Origin: Desulfitobacterium dehalogenans ATCC 51507
GTDB lineage: Bacteria; Bacillota; Desulfitobacteriia; Desulfitobacteriales; Desulfitobacteriaceae
Assembly (NCBI RefSeq): GCF_000243155.2
Contig: NC_018017.1
Span: 2,046,001 to 2,110,000 of the forward strand
Direction of reading: 5' to 3'
Length of the DNA: 64,000 bases
Translations under genes and position numbers: made by a program
In this document: positions 8,831 to 17,734 of the stretch, piece after piece
Layout: the number at the start of each line of letters is the position of its first letter
Numbering within the stretch: the first letter of the stretch is position 1
The notes under the pieces: generated by a model
Seen by the model: only the letters and a program-made list of their open reading frames with translations
The model's database searches: none
What the model was told of the DNA's origin: nothing

Positions 8831-9778
8831 TTGATTTCCATAATCCTACCCGTATACAACGAAGAAAAACAAATATATGTCAATGTCCAAAGGATCCGCT
8901 CTATTTTATTAAGTGAAAAGATAAAGCATCAGTTCGTTTTGGTTGACGACGGGTCTACGGATGGTTCGTGGTCAGAGCTGCAGCGATTAGCCGAGGACTT
9001 CGATAATGTACTCCTTCTCAAATTCAGCAGGAATTTCGGTAAAGAGGCAGCTTTATGTGCAGGATTGGAGGCCGCGGCAGGGGATGCTTGTGTCACCCTC
9101 GATGCGGATCTTCAGCACCCTCCCGAGTACATTCCGGAAATGGTCCGTCTCTGGCGGGAGGAAGGGTATGAAGTGGTAGAGGGAATCAAAGCCACACGTG
9201 GCAGAGAAACGGTTTGGGGAAAAATAACCGCCTTGACCTATTACAGATTGTTTAATACAGCTACTGGAATTAATCTAACCAATGCTTCGGATTTTAAACT
9301 CTTAGACCGCAAAGTAGTGGAAGCTTGGAAAATGCTTAAGGAGACGGACACCTTTTTCCGGGGCATGTCGGCTTGGTTAGGGTACAAACGAATCCAGATT
9401 CCCTTCCAAGTTCAAGAGCGAAGGGAAGGTCAATCCAAGTGGTCCTTGCCAAATTTATTTAAACTTGCTATTGATTCCATAACCTCCTTTAGCTCCATGC
9501 CTTTACAAATCATCACCGGACTTGGGTTAGGGCTTTTGCTTTTTGATGTGGTCTTAGTTGGTCAGACTCTCTATATGAAGTTTAGCGGTCAAGCCTTTAC
9601 CGGATTTACGACCGTGATTATTTTAATTCTGGGTATCGGCAGTTCGATCATGATCAGTCTCGGCATTATTGGGATCTATATCTCAAAAATTTATGACGAA
9701 GTCAAAGGAAGACCCCGCTATATTATCTCCGAACAGAGAAAAAGTGTAATCAAAACGATTCGCAGGAGAATTCAATAA
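8831..9778 (+). CDS. GT2 glycosyltransferase, GtrB / dolichyl-phosphate mannosyltransferase type
   Basis: Transfers a sugar from a nucleotide donor to undecaprenyl phosphate on the inner face of the membrane. The GT-A domain starts SIILPVYNEE and has VDDGSTDGS, the DXD-type LDADLQHPPE and a later QERREGQSKWS loop. Two C-terminal membrane helices follow (from about residue 220), as in GtrB. I choose the TTG at 8831 because a G-run at 8818-8823 is well spaced and the protein then begins at the canonical strand; an in-frame TTG at 8810 is possible. It is followed at 25 bases by a gtrA-like gene, its usual flippase partner. Confidence 0.82.
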   Translation: MISIILPVYNEEKQIYVNVQRIRSILLSEKIKHQFVLVDDGSTDGSWSELQRLAEDFDNVLLLKFSRNFGKEAALCAGLEAAAGDACVTLDADLQHPPEYIPEMVRLWREEGYEVVEGIKATRGRETVWGKITALTYYRLFNTATGINLTNASDFKLLDRKVVEAWKMLKETDTFFRGMSAWLGYKRIQIPFQVQERREGQSKWSLPNLFKLAIDSITSFSSMPLQIITGLGLGLLLFDVVLVGQTLYMKFSGQAFTGFTTVIILILGIGSSIMISLGIIGIYISKIYDEVKGRPRYIISEQRKSVIKTIRRRIQ

Positions 9779-9803
9779 TAGAGAGGCCTGGGAGGGGAAG
9801 ACC

Positions 9804-10160
9804 ATATTTATCAAGTACATTATTGTCGGTGGCTCTACAGCGCTCCTGGAGCTATTGCTCTTTCTCGGGTTGCGAAGGGGAATCGGGGTGGATGTGATTT
9901 CAGCCAATATTATAGCGATGGGAGTTGCCACGGGAGTCAATTTTCTGATGAACAGGAATTGGTCCTTTCGCAGCAGTGCAAAGCTTGGGCGCAGTTTTAT
10001 CTTGTATGTTTCGCTGATCGGATTCAATATGATCGTTACCACCTGGATGATTACCCTTCTAATGAGTTGGGGCGTGGTTGATTTTTGGGCAAAATTTTTT
10101 GTGATGGGTGCAGCTGCGGCTTGGAATTTTATCCTCTATAGGAAAGTTGTTTTTGCTTGA
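9804..10160 (+). CDS. GtrA family membrane protein (lipid-linked sugar flippase)
   Basis: About 118 residues with four membrane segments. The first codons read FIKYIIVGGSTALLELLLF, the typical GtrA N-terminus, and the fold runs to FILYRKVVFA at the end. GtrA proteins are thought to flip undecaprenyl-phosphate-linked sugars. No ATG, GTG or TTG exists in frame between the upstream stop at 9747 and TTG 9855, which would delete most of the first helix. ATA at 9804, six bases after GGGAGGGG, is the best start. Either a rare start codon is used or the start codon has mutated. Confidence 0.75.
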   Translation: MFIKYIIVGGSTALLELLLFLGLRRGIGVDVISANIIAMGVATGVNFLMNRNWSFRSSAKLGRSFILYVSLIGFNMIVTTWMITLLMSWGVVDFWAKFFVMGAAAAWNFILYRKVVFA

Positions 10161-10163
10161 ACA

Positions 10164-10210
10164 GCAAAGCACCGGCGAGTCAATACAATTTGCCGGTGCT
10201 TTAAGTTTTT
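10164..10210 (+). terminator. Terminator after gtrA-like gene
   Basis: Stem AAAGCACCGGC / GCCGGTGCTTT followed by AAGTTTTT. Confidence 0.85.
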
Positions 10211-10416
10211 GTCGGTGGCACTCAATGTCCTGTTGACACACGTGCATATCCAATTAGCACAAAAATCACTCATTTCTTGTTTTTCCTCTTTTTTCATTGT
10301 ACCATAAGATAAATGAAAATCGCTTAGTGAAGATAGATAAAGAACTGGGTTTTAATGCCGTGTTTTCTGGTTGTTATATGTTTGTTATAAGATATCTACT
10401 GACGAGGAGGGAAAAT

Positions 10417-11127
10417 GTGAACGAAAGTATACTCATTATAGAAGATGAAGTGGGAATAATTAAAATGCTAAAACGATTGTTAGATAAGGAAGGATTTCAA
10501 AAAATATGCCAGGCCGAGTCGGGTGCTGAAGCATTGAAAAAGGTTAGAGAACATAGGATTGATCTGATATTGCTTGATGTCATGCTACCTGATACAAACG
10601 GTTTTGATTTGTGTCAGCAAATTAGAGAAATATCGGATGTTCCCATTATCTTTTTGACTGCACGTACCACCGATATTGATAAATTAATCGGCTTTTCTAT
10701 GGGTGGGGATGATTACATAACGAAACCTTTTAATCCCCTTGAAGTCGCTGCCCGAATCAAGGCCATTCTACATCGTCAAAGAAAAACAATGCCAGAGATG
10801 GTACAGCTGTTTCGAACAGAGCGTTTCGTTTTGCATTATGACCAAGCTAAGTTAATTGTGGAAGGAAAAGAAGTAAATTGCCCGGCTAAGGAGTTTCAAT
10901 TACTTAAATTCATGTGCCAGCATCCCAATCAGGTTTTTAGCGTTGATCAACTATATGAAAAGGTTTGGGAAGATTACAGTATTGTGGGAAAAGAAAATAC
11001 GATTATGGTCCATATAAGTCGCCTACGTCAAAAAATCGAAAAAGATCCTAAACATCCGGAGTATTTAAAAAATGTGAGGGGATTGGGTTACATGCTAAGT
11101 AATGAAAACCAAAGGAGTCCCCAATGA
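10417..11127 (+). CDS. OmpR/PhoB-family response regulator
   Basis: A 236-residue transcription factor. The receiver domain has the acidic pair IIEDE, the phosphoacceptor Asp in LLLDVMLPD, Thr in FLTAR and Lys in YITKPF. A winged-helix DNA-binding domain follows from about residue 135 and ends in VRGLGYML. The GTG at 10417 sits after GAGGAGGG; a longer in-frame ATG at 10297 lacks this site and adds a non-family tail. Its stop overlaps the ATG of the kinase gene (ATGA), showing translational coupling. The gene pair is more AT-rich than the cassette after it. Targets may include the adjacent peptide/ABC cassette. Confidence 0.88.
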   Translation: MNESILIIEDEVGIIKMLKRLLDKEGFQKICQAESGAEALKKVREHRIDLILLDVMLPDTNGFDLCQQIREISDVPIIFLTARTTDIDKLIGFSMGGDDYITKPFNPLEVAARIKAILHRQRKTMPEMVQLFRTERFVLHYDQAKLIVEGKEVNCPAKEFQLLKFMCQHPNQVFSVDQLYEKVWEDYSIVGKENTIMVHISRLRQKIEKDPKHPEYLKNVRGLGYMLSNENQRSPQ

Positions 11128-12190
11128 AATTAGAAACCAAAATTTCATTGATATTAATAATTATCTTTTTAATCATAGGCGCTATTTTTTTATTACGGGA
11201 TTTTCAGCCCTTAACTTATTGAACATCTCTTTGGGAATTAATGGGTTGGTGACATATGTTTTATTCCCACTACTATTCATTGGAATGCTTATTCTGATTG
11301 GACTTGTTATTGACCGCCAAATCAGGAAGCCTCTTTTCTTTTTTATACGCTGGATTGATCAATTATCACTTGGGGTTTTTAAAATGCCTAATACAATAAA
11401 GAATTTTCCCTTAAATAAGATGAGGTTTAGCCTGTTTTTGGAACTTAAATCAAAGCTTGATGGTTTAACATATCAACTCAACGCAACAGAGAAAGAACGA
11501 AAAGAACTTGAAAAAACTAGGAGGAACTGGACCTCTGGAGTGACACATGACTTAAAAACGCCGTTATCATACATTAAGGGTTACGCAGCCATGCTTCGCT
11601 CCGAACATAAATGGAATGAAGAAGAGATTAAGGAATTTGCTAAAATTATTGAAGAAAAATCATTGTATATGGAGCAGTTAATTGATGATTTAAGTGTTGT
11701 TTATGAGTTTGATAAAATGCAAATCCCTTTGGATTTACGCACTATAAATCTGGTCACGTTTGTAAAAAATGTTTTGGAAGATCTCCGTCAGTATCCGATG
11801 GCTAATGACTATCCTATTCATTTAAACGTCAAGGATGAAGGTGATATTTTATTATCTTTTGATCAGACATTATTAAAGAGATCATTAGAAAATTTCATTA
11901 TGAATGCTATTTATCATAACCCCCATGAAACAACGATTACTGTCTCCATAGAAACAAGAGAAGGTTCAACCTTAATAGAAATTAAAGACGATGGCATCGG
12001 AATGGATGATAAAACAATTCAACAATTATTTAATCGATATTACCGAGGGACGACGACGGACAAGTCCCATCTCGGGTCAGGGTTGGGAATGTCCATTGCT
12101 AAACAGTTTATTGAAAAACAAGGGGGGCAGATTAAAGTCGAAAGTGAGCCGAATAGAGGAACGAAGATAAAAATTTTATTCCCTTTATAA
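11124..12190 (+). CDS. Sensor histidine kinase with apparent frameshift at a T7 tract
   Basis: The natural start is ATG 11124, behind AGGAG and overlapping the regulator's stop. That frame gives MKLETKISLILIIIFLIIG, a classic first membrane helix, but stops at TGA 11220. The rest of the kinase lies in the -1 frame: a second helix around 11255-11310, a linker/HAMP-like stretch, phospho-acceptor His in SGVTHDLKTPLSYIKGYA, N-box IMNAIYHN, G1 IKDDGIGM, and G2 GSGLGMSIAKQF. One extra T in the run at 11185-11191 would join them. An ATG at 11102 in the downstream frame gives a full-length product but an atypical N-terminus without this helix. Decayed gene, slippage site or sequence error are all possible. 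Confidence 0.7.
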
Positions 12191-12207
12191 AATTAAGGTT
12201 CCGTTAA

Positions 12208-12237
12208 GACACCATTTCAATGGTGTTTATTTTTTTG
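12208..12237 (+). terminator. Terminator after the two-component genes
   Basis: Hairpin ACACCAT-TTCA-ATGGTGT followed by TTATTTTTTT. Confidence 0.85.
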
Positions 12238-12308
12238 CCCTATACTAGGTTTAGAAACTAATTGTTCGCGGTGGGCCATTCATTACTAAATGGGAAGGAA
12301 TGAAACAA

Positions 12309-12428
12309 ATGGAAAAACCTTTATATAAGCAAAAAAGGAAAGACCTGAATCAAATTATCAAAGGGATGTTCACTATGCTGGAAATGTTCTCAACAGATGT
12401 TGAATTAGGTGGGTGGTGCAGATGTTAA
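12309..12428 (+). CDS. 39-residue peptide, candidate bacteriocin/RiPP precursor or coupled leader
   Basis: ATG 12309 lies nine bases after GGGAAGGA (an ATG at 12300 is too close). The frame runs 39 codons and its TAA overlaps the ATG of the ABC ATPase gene at 12422, a coupling arrangement. The peptide is basic at the front (begins MEKPLYKQKRKDL), amphipathic in the middle (GMFTMLEMF) and ends ELGGWCRC, with a GG pair before a Cys-containing tail. No Sec signal peptide. I recognise no family. Position directly before a bacteriocin-type ABC set suggests a secreted or self-immunity-related peptide, but a regulatory leader is equally possible. Confidence 0.45.
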   Translation: MEKPLYKQKRKDLNQIIKGMFTMLEMFSTDVELGGWCRC

Positions 12429-13102
12429 TTGAAGCTCAAGACATTTCAGTAGCAATTGGCGGGCGGCTTGTGCTTGACGGTGAGTCCCTTCGTTGCAAGC
12501 CCGGTATTATGACAGCTCTCGTTGGCGCGAGTGGATCTGGAAAGACCACACTCCTACATTGCCTCGGATTGTTGCTCCCGGTGGATAAAGGAAGCATCCT
12601 GATTGACGGGAAAGATGTCACAAGGTACGGTACCGCAGCACGACGTCGGTTCTGGCGCGATCACGCGGCATTCGTACTTCAGGATTATGGAATTATGGAT
12701 GAGGAGTCGGTTGCCTTCAATATCACTATGCAGGCAAGCGTCATTGGAAGACGTGTCTCGGGAAACAAAGAACAGTTGATACAATCACTCGAACAGACAG
12801 GTCTTAAAGGTAGGGAAAATGAATTGGCCGGGCACCTGAGTGGAGGCGAGAAACAGCGTCTTGCTTTATCTCGTGCCATTTACAAGGATGCCGACATCCT
12901 GTTTGTTGATGAGCCAACTGCTTCACTGGATGCAACTAACCGGCGTATGGTCATCGAACTGCTTGAGGACTTCGCTGTGCGTGGCCGGACGGTCATTGTG
13001 TCAACACATGATTCCGAGATGATCGATGCGTGCAGCGCCATTCATCAGGTTGGTTCCGAAGCTCGTCACATTAACTATAGAACACAAGGAGGATACTTAT
13101 GA
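12422..13102 (+). CDS. ABC transporter ATPase, lactococcin-972-group bacteriocin export type
   Basis: A 226-residue ATPase with Walker A GASGSGKTT near residue 36, Q-loop in FVLQDYGIMDEE near 87, signature LSGGE near 140, Walker B ILFVDEPTASLD near 160 and H-loop STHD. The Q-loop region and short length resemble the MacB-like ATPases of the lactococcin 972 group. ATG 12422 is chosen over GTG 12413/12416 because it overlaps the peptide's stop and follows GGTGGGTGG. It is followed closely by a membrane-anchored protein and a large polytopic protein, its likely membrane partner. Confidence 0.8.
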   Translation: MLIEAQDISVAIGGRLVLDGESLRCKPGIMTALVGASGSGKTTLLHCLGLLLPVDKGSILIDGKDVTRYGTAARRRFWRDHAAFVLQDYGIMDEESVAFNITMQASVIGRRVSGNKEQLIQSLEQTGLKGRENELAGHLSGGEKQRLALSRAIYKDADILFVDEPTASLDATNRRMVIELLEDFAVRGRTVIVSTHDSEMIDACSAIHQVGSEARHINYRTQGGYL

Positions 13103-13458
13103 AATCAACGTCTAAGATTATTATCAGTGTCATTGTTGGCTTACTCTTGTTAGTTGTAGCATTTGCGTTTATAAATGGTTGGATAACGGCATCACCAAAA
13201 GACACCCACCCGCCATGCGACCAGCTACCGACTGTTACGGAGGTCACTGCTGCTTTGGACAATCACGAAAATCTCGCCAAGGAAATAGAAAAGCTGGGAG
13301 ATGGGATTAAAGTGGAAGTGGGCAAGCCGTGTCCGGATCATCAGGAACGTGGGCTCGTCTTGGTGAGATATGATTCGAAATCCGAGCGTGATGCCATAAA
13401 CAAACTGCTTTCCCGCAGTGAAGGATTTGGGGTTCCAGTTCATTTGGAGAAGCGCTAA
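13099..13458 (+). CDS. Small membrane-anchored extracytoplasmic protein, unknown
   Basis: A 119-residue protein with one N-terminal membrane helix (about residues 8-28) and a soluble outer domain holding two Cys, in PPCDQ and KPCPDH, that could form a disulfide. No family recognised. Its ATG overlaps the ABC ATPase stop by four bases, so the two are translationally linked. A role as an accessory or immunity protein for the cassette is inference from position only. Confidence 0.7.
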   Translation: MKSTSKIIISVIVGLLLLVVAFAFINGWITASPKDTHPPCDQLPTVTEVTAALDNHENLAKEIEKLGDGIKVEVGKPCPDHQERGLVLVRYDSKSERDAINKLLSRSEGFGVPVHLEKR

Positions 13459-13529
13459 CGCAAGCTTTCAACTGGTTAGCCCCAAAATTGTCTCCCGCAT
13501 TTAAAAAGAAAGAGGGGTGAAAAAGAGAG

Positions 13530-15509
13530 ATGAATATGTATAAACGTATCATAGTGGCTGTTTCGGTAGCGTTGTTTACTTTACTTGCACTGTTGGCCGC
13601 AATCATTACCGACCTAAATGATCGAGACTTCCCACAGGCTATTGGGAGCGAAAGTAGGCTTAATATTAGCTTCAACGAATCGGGGTACTCTATCACTGAA
13701 GCGTTTTCGAAGTTAGAAGAACTTGATACACGCCTAAAGCTTGGACTGGTCAAGATCGCCCCAGATCTGGCCAGCGAAGGAGATGGCCAGATTTTTGCAA
13801 CGCTTAACGATGATGGGCTGCCCGATAAATTTACTTGGTTTAGTGGCGACGATACAGGCAAAATTGTTGGCAAAGATCGGCTTGCCAATTCCTATCCCGA
13901 TGGGTTATATCTTGTGACTGGCAATACTGCTCGTTTGAATGAGTTTGCGGACACCCTGAATGATGCGGGGGTAAAGGTTAGCCGCAGGGATGCCTCAATC
14001 TTGGATAGTCTTGTATTCGTGGTGCAGGAAAGAGGATTTACTACCGCAATTCTTGCATCGCTTGCGCTGATTTCATCGCTTGCACTGTTCTGGTTGTCAG
14101 TGAGGGCGCGGGGACGTGCACTTCAGGTTCTGGGCGGGTCTCCGACTATGCGGATTCAGATGCAGGACCTCACAGAGTTTGGTGGGGCGCTCTTTGTTTC
14201 AGCGGGGACAGTGGCTATGGTTGCAGCAATCTATGTGGGTGTTTTTCATGGCTGGATGTACGTCAGTACCTTCCTCAAAGTACTGATTAGTCTTCAAGTC
14301 GTTGTTATTGCCATATCCATACTTGCTGCACTTATTATGTCAGCCTCTGTGTGGCCGAGTGCTGTCATGCTTGCCACTAGACAACCGGCTGTAAAAAGCC
14401 TGCGTTCGGTGGCGATTGTGATCCAGGTGCTAACGTTCGTTTTAGTGGTGGCTTTTGCTACCCCTGCTTGGTCTGCATATAAACACTCGTCTGCTAAGGC
14501 AGCTGAAATGGCGCAATGGGAGAGACTTGCAGACCAAGTATCAATTGTGTTCGCAACAGACATTGACGAAATGGATCGCATGGAGCCAATGATTGGCGAG
14601 ATGGTAAAGGATGCGGAATCGATTGAGGTAGCAGCACTTTCCTATACTTACACCAAGGAAATGTGGCCATCGGTTAATTTCGACGAGTACTCCGCCATCT
14701 CTTTCGTAAATCAGCGTTGGCTTGACTTAGTCACTATGGGTGCGAAGCAGCCGGTTGTAATGCCTATTTCGCACCACAACATGTCAGAAGATCTTGTTCA
14801 TGAAATTCAAGAGGTGATAGATATTTTGTCGAGAGAAGAGCATTCCGAGAATCTATTCGAACAATTACAATTCCTCCAACCAGTTGAGGGGTCTCGACTT
14901 CCAGTGGCTCAAGGGGGAGGGGGCGAAAGTCTCCACTTTGGAGATGATATCCTGCTCGCTGTCGTTCCCTCGCTGTACGACACCTTTAATGATTCTGCCT
15001 TGACATCCATGATCTCGTGTAACAACATAGTGTTCACTGGTGTATCTGCTACGCAACAATTATTAGAACGACACAGCCTTGATGTACAGGCGCTACGCGA
15101 TCTTGGCATCAAAGGTGAACTGAAAGTTGTTTACATTGCCGAAGAGGGCATACTCCAAGCCCAGTTTGCAGCATACCTTGTATGGATGCAGAATCTTTCG
15201 CTGATTGCACTGGCGGTTGCTTTCAGTGTTGCTACTGCAATCAGTACATTGATCACCGCAACATTACAGGCGAAGCGTGACTTCCCATTGCGGTTGGCAG
15301 GGCGGTCTTGGATGCTAATCCTTCAGAGCCGCGTGACCAAGGAACTGCTTGTGGGGATAATACTCGTGATTATCGTCGTCCTACTACAAAGACCTGACGC
15401 GATAGGAATTGTACTTGTGACTGCGGCATATGGATTGCTTATTGTTCCGCTGTCCCATCTGTTTGCTGTACATTGGTGTTTCAATGGAGTCAGTAAACGT
15501 AGGATTTGA
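13530..15509 (+). CDS. Large integral membrane protein, bacteriocin-associated (DUF1430-like)
   Basis: A 659-residue protein: a first membrane helix at about 8-28, an extracytoplasmic domain to about 165, four helices at roughly 170-310, a second large outer domain to about 535, then three helices to the end. This order matches the bacteriocin-associated 7-TM protein paired with lactococcin-972-type ATPases, and it acts as the ABC permease. RBS is AGAGGGGTG before 13530. Spacing of 72 bases from the gene before and no terminator suggest one operon. Family assignment is from topology and neighbours and is moderate. Confidence 0.62.
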   Translation: MNMYKRIIVAVSVALFTLLALLAAIITDLNDRDFPQAIGSESRLNISFNESGYSITEAFSKLEELDTRLKLGLVKIAPDLASEGDGQIFATLNDDGLPDKFTWFSGDDTGKIVGKDRLANSYPDGLYLVTGNTARLNEFADTLNDAGVKVSRRDASILDSLVFVVQERGFTTAILASLALISSLALFWLSVRARGRALQVLGGSPTMRIQMQDLTEFGGALFVSAGTVAMVAAIYVGVFHGWMYVSTFLKVLISLQVVVIAISILAALIMSASVWPSAVMLATRQPAVKSLRSVAIVIQVLTFVLVVAFATPAWSAYKHSSAKAAEMAQWERLADQVSIVFATDIDEMDRMEPMIGEMVKDAESIEVAALSYTYTKEMWPSVNFDEYSAISFVNQRWLDLVTMGAKQPVVMPISHHNMSEDLVHEIQEVIDILSREEHSENLFEQLQFLQPVEGSRLPVAQGGGGESLHFGDDILLAVVPSLYDTFNDSALTSMISCNNIVFTGVSATQQLLERHSLDVQALRDLGIKGELKVVYIAEEGILQAQFAAYLVWMQNLSLIALAVAFSVATAISTLITATLQAKRDFPLRLAGRSWMLILQSRVTKELLVGIILVIIVVLLQRPDAIGIVLVTAAYGLLIVPLSHLFAVHWCFNGVSKRRI

Positions 15510-15538
15510 TTGAATATTGGTATAAAAGTTAAACATAG

Positions 15539-15588
15539 AACAGAGTGAGGGATCTCAGCATGAGAATCCCACACTCTGTTCTTCTTTT
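15539..15588 (+). terminator. Terminator after the peptide/ABC cassette
   Basis: Stem AACAGAGTG / CACTCTGTT with inner GGGAT / ATCCC pairing, followed by CTTCTTTT. Confidence 0.85.
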
Positions 15589-15668
15589 AAAAGGAACTGT
15601 ATTCTTGACAATTCTCCGGCATAGGGGTATCGTAAAGTTTCGATAAGTCTTATAAGCAGGTGATGTTC

Positions 15669-17162
15669 ATGGATACCGCTCAAAAATCCAATCGGAGTCT
15701 TGTTTTAACTTGCATCATGTTAGCCACCTTTATGTCTGCCATTGAAGGGACCATTGTCGCTACTGCAATGCCCAGTATTGTGGCGGATCTTGGCGGTTTC
15801 TCCTCTTTTAGTTGGGTTTTTTCCGCTTTCTTATTGTCACAGGCTATTACTATACCCATTTATGGGAAATTAGCCGATCTTTATGGGAGGAAACCGATTT
15901 TTTTTATTGGGGTCATTATCTTCCTGATAGGTTCTGTTCTTTGCGGCTTTGCCACCACCATGAATTCACTCATCCTCTTTCGCCTGATTCAGGGAGTGGG
16001 TGCGGGTGCGGTACAACCCATTTCGGCCACCATCGTAGGGGATATCTTTGCCGCACATGAGCGAGCAAAAGTTCAGGGATACATATCCGGTGTCTGGGGC
16101 GTCGCTTCAGTTATAGGCCCTGCCCTGGGAGCGGTTTTTGTTCAGTACATTCATTGGGCCTGGGTCTTTTGGGTGAATATCCCTATTGGGATAATATCCA
16201 TGGCAGGCATTTATTTCTTTTTTCATGAATCTGTGAAAAAGCAAAGTCACGACATTGATTATGCCGGTTCTGGATTGATATTTCTGGCAGTCAGTGCGTT
16301 AATGTTCATCCTGATTCAAGGCGGAGTCGTTTGGCCGTGGGTATCTTGGCAGGTGGGAGGACTCCTTGCCTTTATACTGGTGGTACTGATCCTTTTCATC
16401 CGTCAGGAAGAAAGAGCAAAAGAGCCTGTTATGCCTCTTGGTCTATGGAAGGATCGTCTGATTACACTCTCCAATCTTGCCACCCTGACAACGGGGATGT
16501 TGATGATTGGTGTGTCGACCTTTGTTCCCACCTTTGTACAGGGGGTGATGGGACAACCCCCTATAATTGCCGGTTTTGCTTTAACAGCCATGTCCATTGG
16601 CTGGACAGTAGCTGCCGCCTTAGTAGGCTTAATTATGGTAAAGGTTGGTTTTAGACCAACAGCAATCAGTGGCGGAGTGTTTTTATTAGCGGGTTCCATT
16701 CTCTACCTTATCATACAGCCTCAGATGGGATGGTTATGGGTTGCAGCAGGCTCCTTTACAGTAGGGATCGGAATGGGGCTTACCCGGACCGTATTTATCG
16801 TAGCAATCCAGAACAGTGTCCACTGGGAGATGCGGGGTGTGGCCACAGCCACGAATATGTTTATGAGCATCTTAGGAAATACCTTGGGAGCAGGGCTCCT
16901 GGCGGGAATACTTAATGGCCGTCTGTTAAATTATTTGAATCTAAGAGCAGCGGATATTAATATTCCCGTGAGTATCGACCTTGTCAACACGATTCTGGAT
17001 CCCCAAAGGATGGCAACGATTCCAACTCATATCACGGCGATTGTCAAAGAAGGTCTGGCCTCTTCTCTTCATTATGTTTTTGGGTGTATTCTTCTTATGG
17101 CAATAATAAGCACTGTACTTTTAATTTTTCTGCCTGCAGAGCGCAGGGGAGAAGCTGAATAA
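15669..17162 (+). CDS. MFS drug exporter, DHA2 (EmrB/QacA) family
   Basis: About 497 residues with 14 predicted membrane helices, which marks the DHA2 drug:H+ antiporters. Motif A appears as GKLADLYGRKPIF after the second helix, and motif C as GVASVIGPALGAVF in helix 5. The start region holds GTG 15660, ATG 15663 and ATG 15669; I use 15669 because AGGTGAT then serves as ribosome site. It stands alone after a terminator, 150 bases from the cassette, so it need not belong to it. Substrate unknown. Confidence 0.85.
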   Translation: MDTAQKSNRSLVLTCIMLATFMSAIEGTIVATAMPSIVADLGGFSSFSWVFSAFLLSQAITIPIYGKLADLYGRKPIFFIGVIIFLIGSVLCGFATTMNSLILFRLIQGVGAGAVQPISATIVGDIFAAHERAKVQGYISGVWGVASVIGPALGAVFVQYIHWAWVFWVNIPIGIISMAGIYFFFHESVKKQSHDIDYAGSGLIFLAVSALMFILIQGGVVWPWVSWQVGGLLAFILVVLILFIRQEERAKEPVMPLGLWKDRLITLSNLATLTTGMLMIGVSTFVPTFVQGVMGQPPIIAGFALTAMSIGWTVAAALVGLIMVKVGFRPTAISGGVFLLAGSILYLIIQPQMGWLWVAAGSFTVGIGMGLTRTVFIVAIQNSVHWEMRGVATATNMFMSILGNTLGAGLLAGILNGRLLNYLNLRAADINIPVSIDLVNTILDPQRMATIPTHITAIVKEGLASSLHYVFGCILLMAIISTVLLIFLPAERRGEAE

Positions 17163-17172
17163 AGAAACCGGC

Positions 17173-17547
17173 CTATTCCAGTTCATAAGGTACGATGTAG
17201 ATTTGTTCTCCCATTTTACGGGCCTTAATCAGCTCGCAATGCCTTAATATGGCTATCTCCTTATCCAGCTCCCATTCCTTTAAGTTAAAGGAAGCCATCA
17301 GTTCGGGGCGGGTTAGTTTTCCGATTTCCTTGATTCGGTCATAGATATTACACTGGAGTTCGGTAAGTCCATCTGTTCCGCTCTCCCCGGAAAGCTGACG
17401 GTGAGTTTTGGCAGAATGAACTGCAGTTACATCACAGGACTTAGGAGGTTGCAGAGCACCTATATAGCAATCTTCACAAAGGATTTTGCCTCGATGGCTG
17501 TAGCTTTCACCATCAGTGATCGGATCCAGGCACCGTTCGCAGTTCAT
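17173..17547 (-). CDS. Zinc-ribbon / winged-helix small protein
   Basis: A 124-residue protein. The N-terminus has two Cys pairs, CERC and CEDC, about 20 residues apart, a LIM-like zinc-binding set. The C-terminal half (from about residue 65) reads as a small winged-helix domain (LTRPELMASFNLKEWELDKEI). It may bind DNA as a regulator, but no family name is certain. It has a strong AAGGAGGAA site. It converges on the MFS gene with only about 10 bases between the stops. Confidence 0.7.
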   Translation of the reverse strand: MNCERCLDPITDGESYSHRGKILCEDCYIGALQPPKSCDVTAVHSAKTHRQLSGESGTDGLTELQCNIYDRIKEIGKLTRPELMASFNLKEWELDKEIAILRHCELIKARKMGEQIYIVPYELE

Positions 17548-17734
17548 AGAGCATTCCTCCTTAAATTAAGAATAAAATGGTAACCTACCATTAATAATTA
17601 AGCATCTCCAAGAGAACTCCTTCAAAACAATTCAGATAATTCCTTAAATAGAGTTTTTCTGTGCCGGGATGGTAAATAACCTATGCTTTTGATAGTAAAA
17701 AGGTGTTATACCAAAATAAAAGGGGAGAATTCCA

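Noticed and set aside
10297-10416. Forty-codon N-terminal extension of the response regulator
   Set aside because: The GTG at 10417 has a strong ribosome site and starts the canonical receiver domain; the extension is unlike the family.
13307-13888. Minus-strand 193-codon open frame
   Set aside because: Antisense to the anchored protein and 7-TM genes, no ribosome site, low-complexity Ser/Leu content of a shadow frame.
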